In this document: positions 1 to 12,734 of the stretch, piece by piece
How the letters are laid out: the number at the start of each line of letters is the position of its first letter
Position numbering within the stretch: the first letter of the stretch is position 1
The notes under the pieces: generated by a model
Told to the model about the DNA's origin: nothing
What the model saw: the letters and a program-made list of their open reading frames with translations, nothing else
Databases searched by the model: none
Assembly (NCBI GenBank): GCA_024036415.1
Contig: JAMWET010006981.1
Location: 17,501 to 81,500 of the forward strand
From: Prochilodus magdalenae
Lineage: Eukaryota; Chordata; Actinopteri; Characiformes; Prochilodontidae
Reading direction: 5' to 3'
Length of the DNA: 64,000 nucleotides
Program-made: the position numbers and the translations under genes

Positions 1-820
1 ATTATTATTGTTACTATTATTATTATTATTATTATTATTATTATCCAGAAGCATATTAAAATATGTGACTATTGTTGTTTTTTGATCTTATGTTTGTTCC
101 TAGGTTACAGCCAATCAGCAGATTAGGATTTGCTTATTTACAAGTAAAATATTGTTTTCTTGACGAGCACAGCGGGGCTGTGGTACTAACCAGCCGCCCA
201 GCGCTCCAGCGGTGTGGAGCTCATTACAGACATCGTGTTCTCTCTGGTTGGTGAAAGCTGATTCACCACCATTATTCACACTTGGCATCAGTTTACTTCT
301 CTACTCAGGGCTCTCCGTCAGCGGGCTCTCCGTCAGCGGGCTGAAGAACACCGGGCGGTAACACTAGCTATAATCTGTTTATCTGATGTGACATCCTCTA
401 CCGTAGTGCCGGGATCTTGTTGCTCCAGACTCCAGTTTAAAGTGCTCTCGTTATAAGAAGTTCAGCCGTCTGACTAATGTGCTGGTCCAGTTTGTTTGGA
501 TGGCGCTGGACTGGCGGTGCGGTGGTGTTAAGGCTGAGTGAAGGACCCACTATGGGTTTATGGGGGCCTGCCGGCCTTGCTGGCATCGCGAGGCGCTACA
601 GTTATAGATCCATAATAACGCATTCGGTCATCTACTAATGAGCGCTGTTCCACCTGTGCTGCCTTTGTGCTTCGGTTCTTACCTGTGGACCATTCTGTGT
701 TCAAGATAAGGTATTACAGTGCTCAGCTAAACAGCAGGAAAATCCACATTTCTAAAACAGCCAGCGGTCTTTTGACTGGCAGTGTATCTGTACACCAGCG
801 CGTCACGTGTGGGAGGATAT
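1..820 (-). other. start of wdr1 intron 9 (no exon found)
   Basis: I looked for the expected continuation beginning Y-W-D on the minus strand and found none, so the next exon lies outside the window. An ATT repeat occupies 1-44. Nothing else is recognised. Confidence 0.6.
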
Positions 821-908
821 TGATGTGTCCGTCTTGGCCGCCGGAGTAGATGAAGGACCGCCCATCCTCTTTATGAACCGTCAGACACTGGACAGCCTTG
901 GTGTGGCC
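821..908 (-). CDS. wdr1: wdr1 coding exon 9 with ATATCC donor
   Basis: 88 bases coding [16 protein letters not shown] through SGGQDGHI plus the first base of an Asn codon. The conserved vertebrate protein continues GHINYWD. No GT donor falls at that junction; the intron instead starts ATATCCTC, seven of eight bases of the U12-type consensus ATATCCTT. The next exon is outside the window. The 3' boundary rests on protein homology plus the donor motif. Confidence 0.85.
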
Positions 909-3900
909 CTGAGAAACAACAAAGAGAGCAGTGTGTCCACTCACTGTCCACTCTATTCGTTACTCTTACGCTGCCCACAGGACACCGCCCACAGGACACC
1001 GCCCACTTAATAGTTTTGGTTGGTAGACTAGCAGCTGACTAGCAATAACCAGTGTTGTTTCTGATCCATTCATGCCGAGAATGATCCACCTCCCTAATAC
1101 CTGCGCTGTGGCGGTCCTGTGGGGGTCTTGATCATTGAATAACACGGGGACAACACAGTGTGCGGAGAAACAGAGAGACTGTAGTCTGCAGAGAGTTTGT
1201 TTACACTCATCATGAACAGACACTTTCTGGGAACGTTTCCATTTTGTGTCTAAATGAGTCTCATTTAAATAAGAACATTTCCTTTATTAAATAATAATCA
1301 ATATGCAGGCCTCATGCTAGACTGACTTTACATCCTGACGCCTGAAATCACACACAGCATAACTCTACAGTAGGGGCGTCCCATTCAGGAAACGCTGATT
1401 CCCATTTAACTCCCTTGTCCTGTTCACAGTTTGCAGGTATTACAGTAGAAGCCTAAAGTGGCCAGCTGGCTGATCAGACACGCTGCTTGCTAGCTGTGTC
1501 GTGCTGCTGAGTCACCACAGAGGCTCGGCTGCTGGACTACACCTGCAGGGTTTAGAGGGAAATGTGGTTCTGCACTGAGCTGTGACTTTAAACCTGCTCA
1601 GGTGTTTGCTCTCACCTTGATGACCCGCAGAGCCCTGTTCGGGTTGTTCTTATCCAGGTAGTTGATGTATCCGGACAGTGAGATGCTGAGAAGGTGATTC
1701 TTCTGCCACAGGCAGCCCAGCTGTTGGTCCAGAACATCTGACCCCAGGTTAAAGGTTGTTACCGCAGTGCCGGTGGCCACATCCCATAATTTCACCGTCT
1801 TATCACCCGACGCGGAGATGAGCTGGGTGCTGTCGGGACTCCAGGACACCTGCAAGAACAGAACATAATCAGCACCAGCACCACCACGGGCACCACCACG
1901 GGCACCACCACGGGCACCACCATCACCACCACAGGCACCACCAGTACCAGTACCACCACGGGCACCACCATAGGTGTTACACATATACATACGTTTTATA
2001 ACGTCTTCTATAAACTACACAGACTAGTTTAAAAACACTTTACTAATCTGGATGATTAGCCATCCGGCTTCCTAGCTGCTGATACTTAGTAGCTCCTGTT
2101 GGTCTGTTCCCATTTCTTTTCCCATAAAATATAATGAAAAGAATTGTGCAAAGTTATGGCACATTTAAGAACTGATGTTTGATTATATTTCTAATTTTTT
2201 ATATTAATTTGCATAAAATGGCATTTTTTAAATTATGTAAATTATGTTCCCTGGAAACAAGGTTTTAACTTTTTTCACTTCAAAAGCTGATAAACCAGGT
2301 AATCCGACTGTATGTGCTTGTTAGTTTGAATATTGGGGTGAACAATATGGCAAAATTATTATATAGCAATACTAGATTATGTATATTATGTAATTTCACA
2401 ATATGGATATGCAGGATAAAATGGATATGCATCACAATATTTTGCTTAGTAAGTTAAAACAAACAAAAGAGAACTTGCAGTTCCAATAATAATAATAATA
2501 ATAATAATTTCAAATTAAGACTTATGTATAATTACTTTGTAAGGGAATATGCAGTTAGTCCGTCCGTAACATACCCACACAACATGCTCAGAAAAGCATC
2601 ATGACATCATTTATAACAATAACGATATTGTCGTATATCTGCTTACATCAGTGATGAAAATGAAACTTCCTCAATAGAAATAATTTCTTTTCTGTCCAGG
2701 TTAATGTGTATAACTGTTAGTTACGTTCTGACTTATACAGCTGTTATTAAACACCACAATGCTAAAATATGAAAATCAAAAATTTTTTGGGTCTAATAAT
2801 TCTTTAAGGAAACAAAAACTACTGTAATCAGTTTACAGGTCCAGAAATATAATCTAAGATCACGTGGTGTGTAATGGGATGGGTTCATATACACTAAGAG
2901 GATTTATACCGAACCAGCAGATCTCAGTCTGACACAGATCTCCAGCTAGCTCATGTGAAGAGGAAGCTACCATTTCTCACATACGCTATTTAGGGCTTGT
3001 GGACGTTCAACACCAACACCTCCCTGCCCCTCTACCAAACAACCGCCCAACATAAACCAAACACAGAGAGACAGACAGACACAGAGACAGAGAAAGACAG
3101 ACACAGAGACAGAGAGACACAGACAGACAGAGACACACAGAGACAGAGGGACAGACAGACACACAGAGCCAGATAGACAGACACACAGACAGACACAGAG
3201 AGACAGACAGACAGAGAGACAGACAGACAGAGGGAGACAGACAGAGACAGAGAAAGACAGACACAGAAAGACAGAGGGAGACACACAGAGACACAGAGAC
3301 AGACAGACAGACACACAGAGACACAGAGACACAGAGACAGACAGACAGACACACAGAGACACAGAGACAGACAGACAGACACACAGAGACACAGAGACAG
3401 ACAGACAGACACACAGAGACACAGAGACAGACAGACAGACACACAGAGACACAGAGACAGACAGACAGACACACAGAGACAGAGGGAGACAGACACAGAC
3501 ACAAAGAGACAGACAGACACAAAGAGACAGACAGACACAGACAGACAGACACAGACAGACACAGACAGACACAGAGAGACACAGAGAGACACAGAGAGAC
3601 AGACAGACACAGACAGACACAGAGAGACAGACAGACACAGACACAGACACAGAGAGAGACGCACACGCACACTTCAAATTAAAAGTCTCCTTTTACATGA
3701 AAACCAAGCAGAATTTAAGGAAACAAAAACAGCTTAAAATACATACAGCATAAATCCCGCCCTCATGGGCTTTAGCTCCGCCCAGCGTGCCCTGCTTTTC
3801 AGCCGTCTTCCCATCATACAGGAAAATCTGGAAGGAGAGCAAGACGAATCAGCAGACAAATAAAAAGAACGGAGAGAATGAAGAAGGACTCAAAGAAAGG

Positions 3901-6900
3901 GGAAGTGAACTGAGTGGAAGTCGGTCCTTCAGTGAGTCCAGAGTATAAAGACAGCGGGTCACATGGCAGACACATGTGCTTCCACTGCAGTTTAGAATCA
4001 GACTGACAACGTTTGCTCAGAGCCCCACCTGCCCGTCCGCACCCGCAGACGCATAGCGGCTTCCGTCCGGTGAGAACCGCACGCAGTTCACAAACCTGCT
4101 GTGATCCTAGAGACAGACAGACAGCAGGGGAGAGAGAGAGAGAGAGAGAGAGAGACAAAGAGAGATACGAGTGAGGTCATGTGGCCACACACACCATTGT
4201 TATGTTTTGTTATTAATCACGTGTGTAAATGCTGAATGTGTCTTTATCTGTTTGAATCAAAGTGAAATTCAAGATTATGTAACTCATAAAATCAAACAGT
4301 CCCTACATCACAACCTTGAATACCAGAAGATAATCAGCTTTCTACAAATACATAAAAGCTTTCATCTCTGAGAGAGAGATGAAAACATCAAGGTCCATGC
4401 CTCTGAGATCATCCACAGGTCCATCCTGTCCATCCTTCCACTGTGAGAGACAACTCACCAGGACAGGTTGCTTTCAAAAAGCTCCACTAAGAAAATAGCA
4501 TTTGCAAAAAAAACTTCAAAGACTAAACTTGGGAAAATATATATATCCACATGTACAGCAGGTTCTCAGTGAGGAACCGAAGGTTGGGTTATAGCTTTAC
4601 TGGCAGATACAGTGAGCGTCTGGTTCATAAGAACAAGGTCCAGCAGCAAACACACAGGACAACACAGCTACAGACTGGCAGAGGGCCAAACCCCCTCTCT
4701 ACTGACCGTGATGAGCGCCACCTCATTCCAATGTCCCTTACCCACCGTAAGATGACCTCGAGTGACCTACAGAGAGACTGGCGAGCGGTGGCTGGGGTGA
4801 ACCGCACAGCGAGCATGGTTCTAAAAACTGGCTTCTGGAGGTCATTAGTGATTTTCTAAATAACAGATCTAATACAATATCTGATCTGGAGTTTGGGAGA
4901 CATGGTTCCAGTAGTGTAGAGAATCAAACAGAACTGAGGAATTCTGGTCCAGCACAAACCCAAAACCTTGTGTATTACACTGTATGTAATTGCTGGGGCT
5001 TCTGGGTAATTTTCTTCTGAGTATATATATATATATAAATAAAGAAATAAATAAATAAATATATATAAATATATTAGATTTTTTTTATTTTATTTATTTA
5101 TTTATTTTTTTTTGTTTGCTACTTTTTGTCCTGATGCTGAAAAATTAATAACTTGTACCTGAAATCTGTTCTGACGGTCTTTGAATTTCATGGGATACAA
5201 TCTAACTGGTCCTAGAACCTGATCATCCACCAACCCAGCTCAAACAATCCACTACAGACACGCACATGCACGTCGGACCTCCCTCCCACAGCACTGGCCG
5301 TGACTGAACGCCTCTGAGGTAACCAACAGAGAAGCAGAACACAATAGCCCAGCACAGTCCTAACCTTCAGCAACCCAAACACAAACCAACACCAAACACA
5401 GGCTCACCTACCACACCCAACCAGACCCTGAAAATCAGGTGCAGGTCTTCCACGTCACAGCTGGAATTCCAACATGTGACCCATTCCTTCCTACTAATCT
5501 CCAATAAAGCCCGTGTCGGTGAGGGGCGGACTCAAACCTGCCGATATCAAAGTCCAATAACCAAAGCTCGTTAAAACTCGTTAAGTAACTATTTAATTTA
5601 CTGTGTAACTACAATAGGAATGTAAAGATAATTACTAGGCTCCTAAATAATAACAATCTATTATTTCAAGTCTATATTTAACATTTTTTTATTTTAAGGT
5701 TTAACTAGAGCTATATTACATCACCATCTCCCAAACCCTCACCGAGCCTTCCCTGATTAAAAGCCACGGACTGGTAGGCGTGTAAATGTGCAGTCACAGT
5801 GGAGGCATCCAGATCCAAAATCAATGCTAACAAGAAACCATTAAGAGACGACAGAATAAACACTGCCAATGACGTTAATCCCCGTCAACACTCATAAAAC
5901 AACACCACCGCCTCCGCTCGGCCTGCTCTGCATTCCACACTCCACTGCGAAGATACACAGCCCACATTCCTGCTCCTGAGCTGTCTGCAGACCCTCCGCA
6001 GACAGACTTCTCCCTGTGGCTGGTTAAATTAGAGATGGTATATGGAGTGTATAAATCAACGCACTGATCACGTACCGCGGTCGGACCGGCTACGCCGCTG
6101 AAGCTGAACGGTGCAGTCATGCAGGCCTACACGTAATACATGGACACATTCATTGGCAACGAACCAATCGGACACGTCTTCCAAAGAACAGCTGCACCAG
6201 AAGGAGGTGTGGGAGTGCAGGTGTGTTGGGAAGGAAGATAAAGGTGAGCAGGATCAATAACTGATGATAAGTTTAGACTGATATGATCAATATTTATTGA
6301 GCTACACATACAGAAGTCTGTCTCTCAGTATGGCGTCGGGCCGCCGTGTTCGCTAACCCAACACGCCAGACGTCTCGGTATGGAGCTGTAGAGGTTCCTA
6401 ATGGAGTCCTGTGATAATCCATCCCATGCAGCTTGAACATCCTCACACAGTTCCTGCAGATGGTGCGGTAGGGGTGGAGGTGGAGTCTGTTGTGTTCACA
6501 CGCTGCTACACTGAACGATTACGCAACGCGGTGGGCATGTTGGGCTCGTCTGGAGTTACTGTGGCCCAAGTTAGGTAGGCTGTTCCAGAGCCCATCTTAT
6601 TCTTCTCACTGGAAGAGCTCTGGTTAGCGCTACCGGAATTCTAGTCCACCTGGAAAACTGTGGACAGGATTTTCCGGGAGACTCTCCGTTTCTGGAATAA
6701 GCTTCCACTGCTGGTCGGCTGCAGTGTAAAACTATCATTTCAGCTGATCAGGTAACACTGAGGTACCCAGGCACGTTATCCCTGCAGGCCCCGTTTCCAG
6801 TACTTGTGCTGATGGACTGATTACTCCCAAGCGCTCCAGAGCTCTCTGTGTGCAAACGTGTGCAGCTTGCGAGTCAGAATGGTGCAGCCGAAGGAAGATA

Positions 6901-9900
6901 TGTTGGGGCCTGTAGCACATTCCATTCTCGCTACTCACCGCTGGTGTCTTTTAGCCCAAATGGAAGAAATTTAAGACGACTCAGTTACACTACACAACTC
7001 AGAGCGAGCAGGACGTCAAAGCCACTTACTGCATAAGGAGCCAGCATCTGAGGACGTGTGCTAACCCCAGATACTTTATAAAATGCTTTCCACAGTAACA
7101 GCCTTGTACACCATTTGCATTCCTAAGCCCGGCCCGAGCTCCTACAGCAGGCTTCGTTATTCAGCTTGCTTAGTATTACAGTACATGGGGCAGTATGTGG
7201 ATCAGGACACAGCAAAAAAAAAAAAAGATAGCAAAGCTAAACGATATTCATCTCCATGAAACACTATCTGATCACGGAGACACAGCACTCGGAACGCTAG
7301 CTCTGTAAGCTGCCTAGGAATAGGCTGTTTTCAGTTACCCCTCTCAACGCCTCCGATGCTAACTGAATACAGACGGCTCCATATACACACACTCACATAT
7401 ACTTTCCTGATCACCAAGTCCTGAATTGAGACCCTGAAAACGCTCTGCTGAGCGATACAGTCTGTACAGTAAAAGGCTTGACCTTGGGATGTTTCCACAG
7501 CAGTACCCAGAGAGGGAAGGTCGTCTAGCTTTCTACTAGTAGTGCCAAAGTAGCCATGGGTCTCAACTAGCCCAGCCAGTTCCCTCCCAGTTCACATCAC
7601 CACCATTACACCTCCAACAAAGATGCCTTATGTGCATTTCACAGGGGTGGTCAAGTGCTCACCTTCCTTTATCAGTGTCTCAAAGAATCAAGGCCCCCAA
7701 CTGACGGCTCTATAGAAGTGGATGGCATCCTAGACCCGCCCCCGTTGGTCTCATGACAGGTTACTCATTATTGTGTCCGTGAATGGCTCATACAGGTGTG
7801 TGCTGGTGTTCTCTGCACTGATGGGAACCACTGTAATGGCAGTACTGCACCCTGACTAACACTACGTCAAGTGAAAGTACAAACTATGTGCCATTATTAT
7901 GTGGTGATCAAATAATACAACATATTAAAATGTTTACATAATATGAATTTAAATAACAGATTAGTTTAGACTGCATTCTTTATGCAGGACCAATCACCTT
8001 CGAGATATCATAGAAATCTATTTACACTACAAGAAAGTGAAAACAAGCGGAGATACTAATGTTGGATAATTAAAGATTCTTGATTTTTGATTTGAATACT
8101 GACACACATTCAGCAATAACCATCTACATGCACATCACGTTTGAGGTTTCTTAGAAATTCTGTAGAAATTTTAACCCAATCCAGCGAATAAAAGCAACTG
8201 ATATGGCTTACAGTGCACATACAGAACATGGGACGCAATGGGCTTGGCAAACTCATAAGCTTGTCTCATGTTTTTAAAGATAGCCCATGATATGAACTGG
8301 GAGGGCCAGGTGAGCCGGTACGTAATGACCCACCCACCCACACACACACACACCCACCCACACACACACATCTCAATACTCACGCTCAGAGTGCACTTGA
8401 ACTTGAACGGAGGTCCCTCGAGGAAGGTGGTGCAGTTGTCGTCACTGCCAGTAACGAGACGGTACGGCCGTGTCTGCTTGATGTCCACGCTGTTAATGAT
8501 CTTACTGTGGCCCACAATCTCCCCCACTGACGAACCACTGTCCCACAGGAACACAGCACCAAACCTGCAGGGAGCACCAACAGGCAGTCAGTCACGCAAA
8601 GCCTCCACCCTCCCTATATAAAATCACACCATCACCTGGGCACCCCCGGCTGACCTATATGAAGGTGACGCATCATCCGACTGTTCAGCATTACATACAC
8701 AAAGTTCATATAGAGGAGTATCCCGGAGGAACGGTGGCCCGCACAGTCCCATGACCGAGTCAGACAAGACTACTGCAGAACTAGAAGCTTCCGGAAAGGA
8801 AGCGTGGGTGACAATTACGCCAGCTGACAGCTAACACAAAAATAGAAAGAGTCTGAGATGCCTACACGGCCTTCATTCTGTGATGGGGGGGGTGTTTGTG
8901 AGTAACTAACGGAGATGGGTTCCATCAAACAAGACCTTTAACGTTTATTTATTTTTGCAGAGCCATTTCTTTAACCCTCCAGAATTCTCACTTCTCTCGG
9001 CCCTCTCCAACCACAGCAACGCGCTTGCTGTCCTCCGTCCAGGCGATGTCCTTTATCTTCCCTCCGAAGGGCTGGTACTCGTACTTCAGCAGGTGCTCCT
9101 TCTGGGTCGTGTCCCAAATACGGATCTTCCCTGAAACATCTGAGACAAAGAGACACGGCAGTTTGTCTCGCGCGTACAGCCAAGAGAGCATTCTTAAACG
9201 CAGAGGCAGCAAAAAGGAGGGTTAGGACTGAGACCAGAACAAACACACTTCAGCTTTAGTTCATAGTAGTTAATATTTGGTGCAGGGTATATTACATATT
9301 CTATAACTAATTAATAACTGATGTATGAGTATTGGGTTCATTACGTTAAAGAACCGTCGCATCATAAAAGGTTCTAACCCGAATGAAGGAAGCTCTTTCC
9401 TAAAACACGCACATCTAAGCCAAGACCAGGCCAATCAGTCTCAGAACCTGTCTGGAAGTGGACCACCAGGCCAGAACCGCCCCACACCAAAATACAAAAC
9501 TGACCCCCGAGAGATCATGTTTAGGAGGCTTCCCGGATATTCCAGCCCTAACTTTAGTGGACCTGGTTTTCCAACCACAACCTGGACTATAGCCAGATGC
9601 GTTGGTTCTGCTACTTCCTTTTCCCACCCTTCCTCCTGGGGCATCCACTGCAAGTTGGTCTGGGTTGCTTACTGGCGTCTCCGGGTCACGAAGAAAGAAA
9701 CGTGGCTTAAGCCAAAGCCTCGTCTAAAACCGTATCAACATCAGCATTGAGAACAGGCTAGGAAAAGACGGACCACTGTCGTCTGAGGGAAGCTTCAGTC
9801 TGACAGGCCTCAGGCCGTGCTGTTTAACAGACCGCTAAACAGACTAGCCAACATGCAGCCTTCCCAGCAAGCATGCTAGCTACTGCAACACTGGTGGGCT

Positions 9901-12699
9901 AATCTATCTGAGCTCAGTGTCGCTGTTTTCTCTTCACTAGAAGATCTGAAATTCCTTATATGCAGTTCCAGCATTTACTTTGCTAGCTACATGCTAGCTT
10001 TGCTAGCCACATGCTCCTCGTAGTCTTGGTGAAAGTGCAAAGAGTGCAAATCAGACATCATAGCTTTCCAAGGCGCTCTCACCTCCTGAGGCGATGTAGA
10101 AACCGCTGGGAGAGTACTTCGCAACAATGACCTGGTGAGGGTGTTCTGTGTAGACATCAGCGATGGCGGGGTTCTAGAAGACACAGAGAGAAGCTGCTTA
10201 CTCAGCTATACAGCATTCTTTACAGGAGGGGTACACAGTTTAAAAAGGAATTCCAACGTTTCTTGGAGCACTGTTGCCTAATTCAACCATCGAGATTTAA
10301 ACCGAGTCACCCAGAGTCTGGTGTGAAACGGTTCATTATACAGGAACTTGGTGACTCGGGTTTCTTTACAGTGGTGGTGATACAGACCACAGATGAGAAT
10401 CACCAGACCACAGGTTTGACCCTACCGTGAAATGCCTTACACATGCCTGTGTTCCATGTTGGTGATGGTAATAATAAATATAATGCCTTTCCACATTTAC
10501 AACACTCCTGTACATGTACCTTTGAGCCAAACGAGTGTAAACCGACATTAAGCGATGTATTAACGTTTCATGAAATAGCCTTCACCACTGGGAATGACTG
10601 GGACCCATGAAGTCTATGTTGCACACCACTCGGAATGTTCACCTTCATGATTTAAGAACCCAGTGTAATCATACAGACCTTATAATAAAGCATTCTGACT
10701 AAAACGCTAACCAAAATTTTGATTTTGCAGAAATGCCAATAATGGAACAGCCCAACCCGGAGGGTCCCAACCTTTCCGCCTCAAGACCCACCTGTTTATT
10801 CTCAGAAACCACAAACACGTTTGATTGGAAAATAATTTTTGGAGGGAATTTTGTATTTTTTTTTAAATACAGCTATGATTGGGTGCCTACTGTGTGACGC
10901 ATAAAATATCATCGCTGTCCAATGAAAATCATGTCTCTCAATTTTTGTTGATTTTTACTTTAATGCCTCATTTGATCACATGAGCTGCCATTTACACCGT
11001 ATGGAAATTTCATGAAGACTGGACAAACAGAAATGGCCCAGAACTGCTTGGAAAAATTTCTGGTTCCATTGACTTCCATTCCAATTAAAGAGGTTTCTGG
11101 CCTCTCCCGTAAAGTTGCCATTTCGAAGATACCTGTTTTTATTTGGACAGCGACGTTATATATCTCTCAACACAGAATATTAGCAGATTAGGCTAATGGA
11201 ACGGTGCCAAATTTAGGAGACGGTCAGGGGAGTGTGTTTTGTTACACTGCCTCGGTGTCTTCACAGTCGACTTCACAGTCAACAGCCTGAACACATTCTG
11301 AATTTCTGTTTAAAGTCTAATTTTTGTTGTGACCAACTTTCAGGATAAAGTCCCTACTACAGACCCCCTAAGCGCTCGCTTGAGGACCACCAAAAGGATG
11401 CTATACGACCCACCAGCAGTCCACGGCCCTGTTGTAGGGAAGCCCCGGCTAGCGCACTGAGCTTAACACCAGTAGACCTATGGATCTCACTGAAAGAGAT
11501 GGCGTACACCTTTACATCATGGACATCAGCAAACTCAATTAAACCAGGTCCTGGTGTGGGGAGGGAACAAACTCCGTGCAGGCTCATGTTTATAAATGAA
11601 AGGCCTCAGCTTTAATGTCGGTGTGCAAGCAGTTGACTAAAGGCATGCACACCCATGTACACGATATCATGATAGAAATTAAAGGGGCCTATAATGAGCA
11701 CGCTGTCCATCACGTCATGTACCTTTCTCTAGTGGAGCTTCGAGTTCCTCAGCCATGCTTTCGACAGCATTTGCAATTTTATATCCGTGACCCTCCCGCT
11801 ACAGCCATCGGCGCGCAGTATGCAAATACGGCATACAGGCACTGGGAATTCCCCAGCAAAAGAAAAACAAATCCTGACTGCTAGCACTGCCGCTGATCCA
11901 GAGACTGCACGGACATGGTCTTCCACTTCCTAGCAGGGAGCTAGCTGTCTCGCTTATTCCTGCATACGGCAGCTAGCATGACGTTTCACAACCTCAAACA
12001 CTTAGCTGTTCATAAGTTCCCCCCACCTCCAAGAGGCATCGTCAGAAGGGGGCTCTTCTGGTCTTTAAATGGGGAAAGCTATATCTACAGAGACCACCAC
12101 AACTGTAGACGGTAAACAGGCATGCTTACAACAGAGATCACATGGCTAAGCTCCCACAACGGGAAGAGAAGCTAGCCAGTGCAAAGTCAACAAAATAACG
12201 ACTATGACCTCATAATAAATGAGGTCAGACTGACGTGAACACAGCGGCTCGCTCTGAAGAGCAAAATAGCAGAAGAGCCCAAATACGGAAAGTCCAGGGC
12301 TACAGAGACGGACGCGGTTAGGGAATCGAGACTGGACTTTAACTCCCTCTGCAGACGTCTTATCAGGTCACGCTGCCAAGCTGATAACTCACATCAATGT
12401 TCCTGATGATGACGCTCTTTCCGTTGGTATACAAGAAGTTGTTGCCCTTCGGATCTCCGCCCAGCACTTTGGCCACACCCCTCTCCATCTGAGGCAGGCT
12501 GGCAAACACGCGCTCTGCAGAACACCAAACACAATGAATTATTACACAGCAAGGTATACAGAGGTAACGGTCAGCAGTCACACAACTGATGACCATGACA
12601 TGCAATAGGCATCTTCATTCTTCCTTATATTTAATATAAACCACAAAACGTTACAGTACAGAGCATAAGACGACCATAACATTACGCAGACTGTATTTA

Positions 12700-12734
<35 letters not shown>

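Noticed and set aside
525..536. GCCTTAAC on the minus strand resembling a U12 branch point for wdr1 intron 9
   Set aside because: The AC and AG sites that follow do not lead into the expected YWD coding, so it is not the partner of the ATATCC donor.
2967..3677. Open frames of more than 200 codons on the minus strand
   Set aside because: They are translations of the CAGA array, limited to a few residue types and open in every frame.
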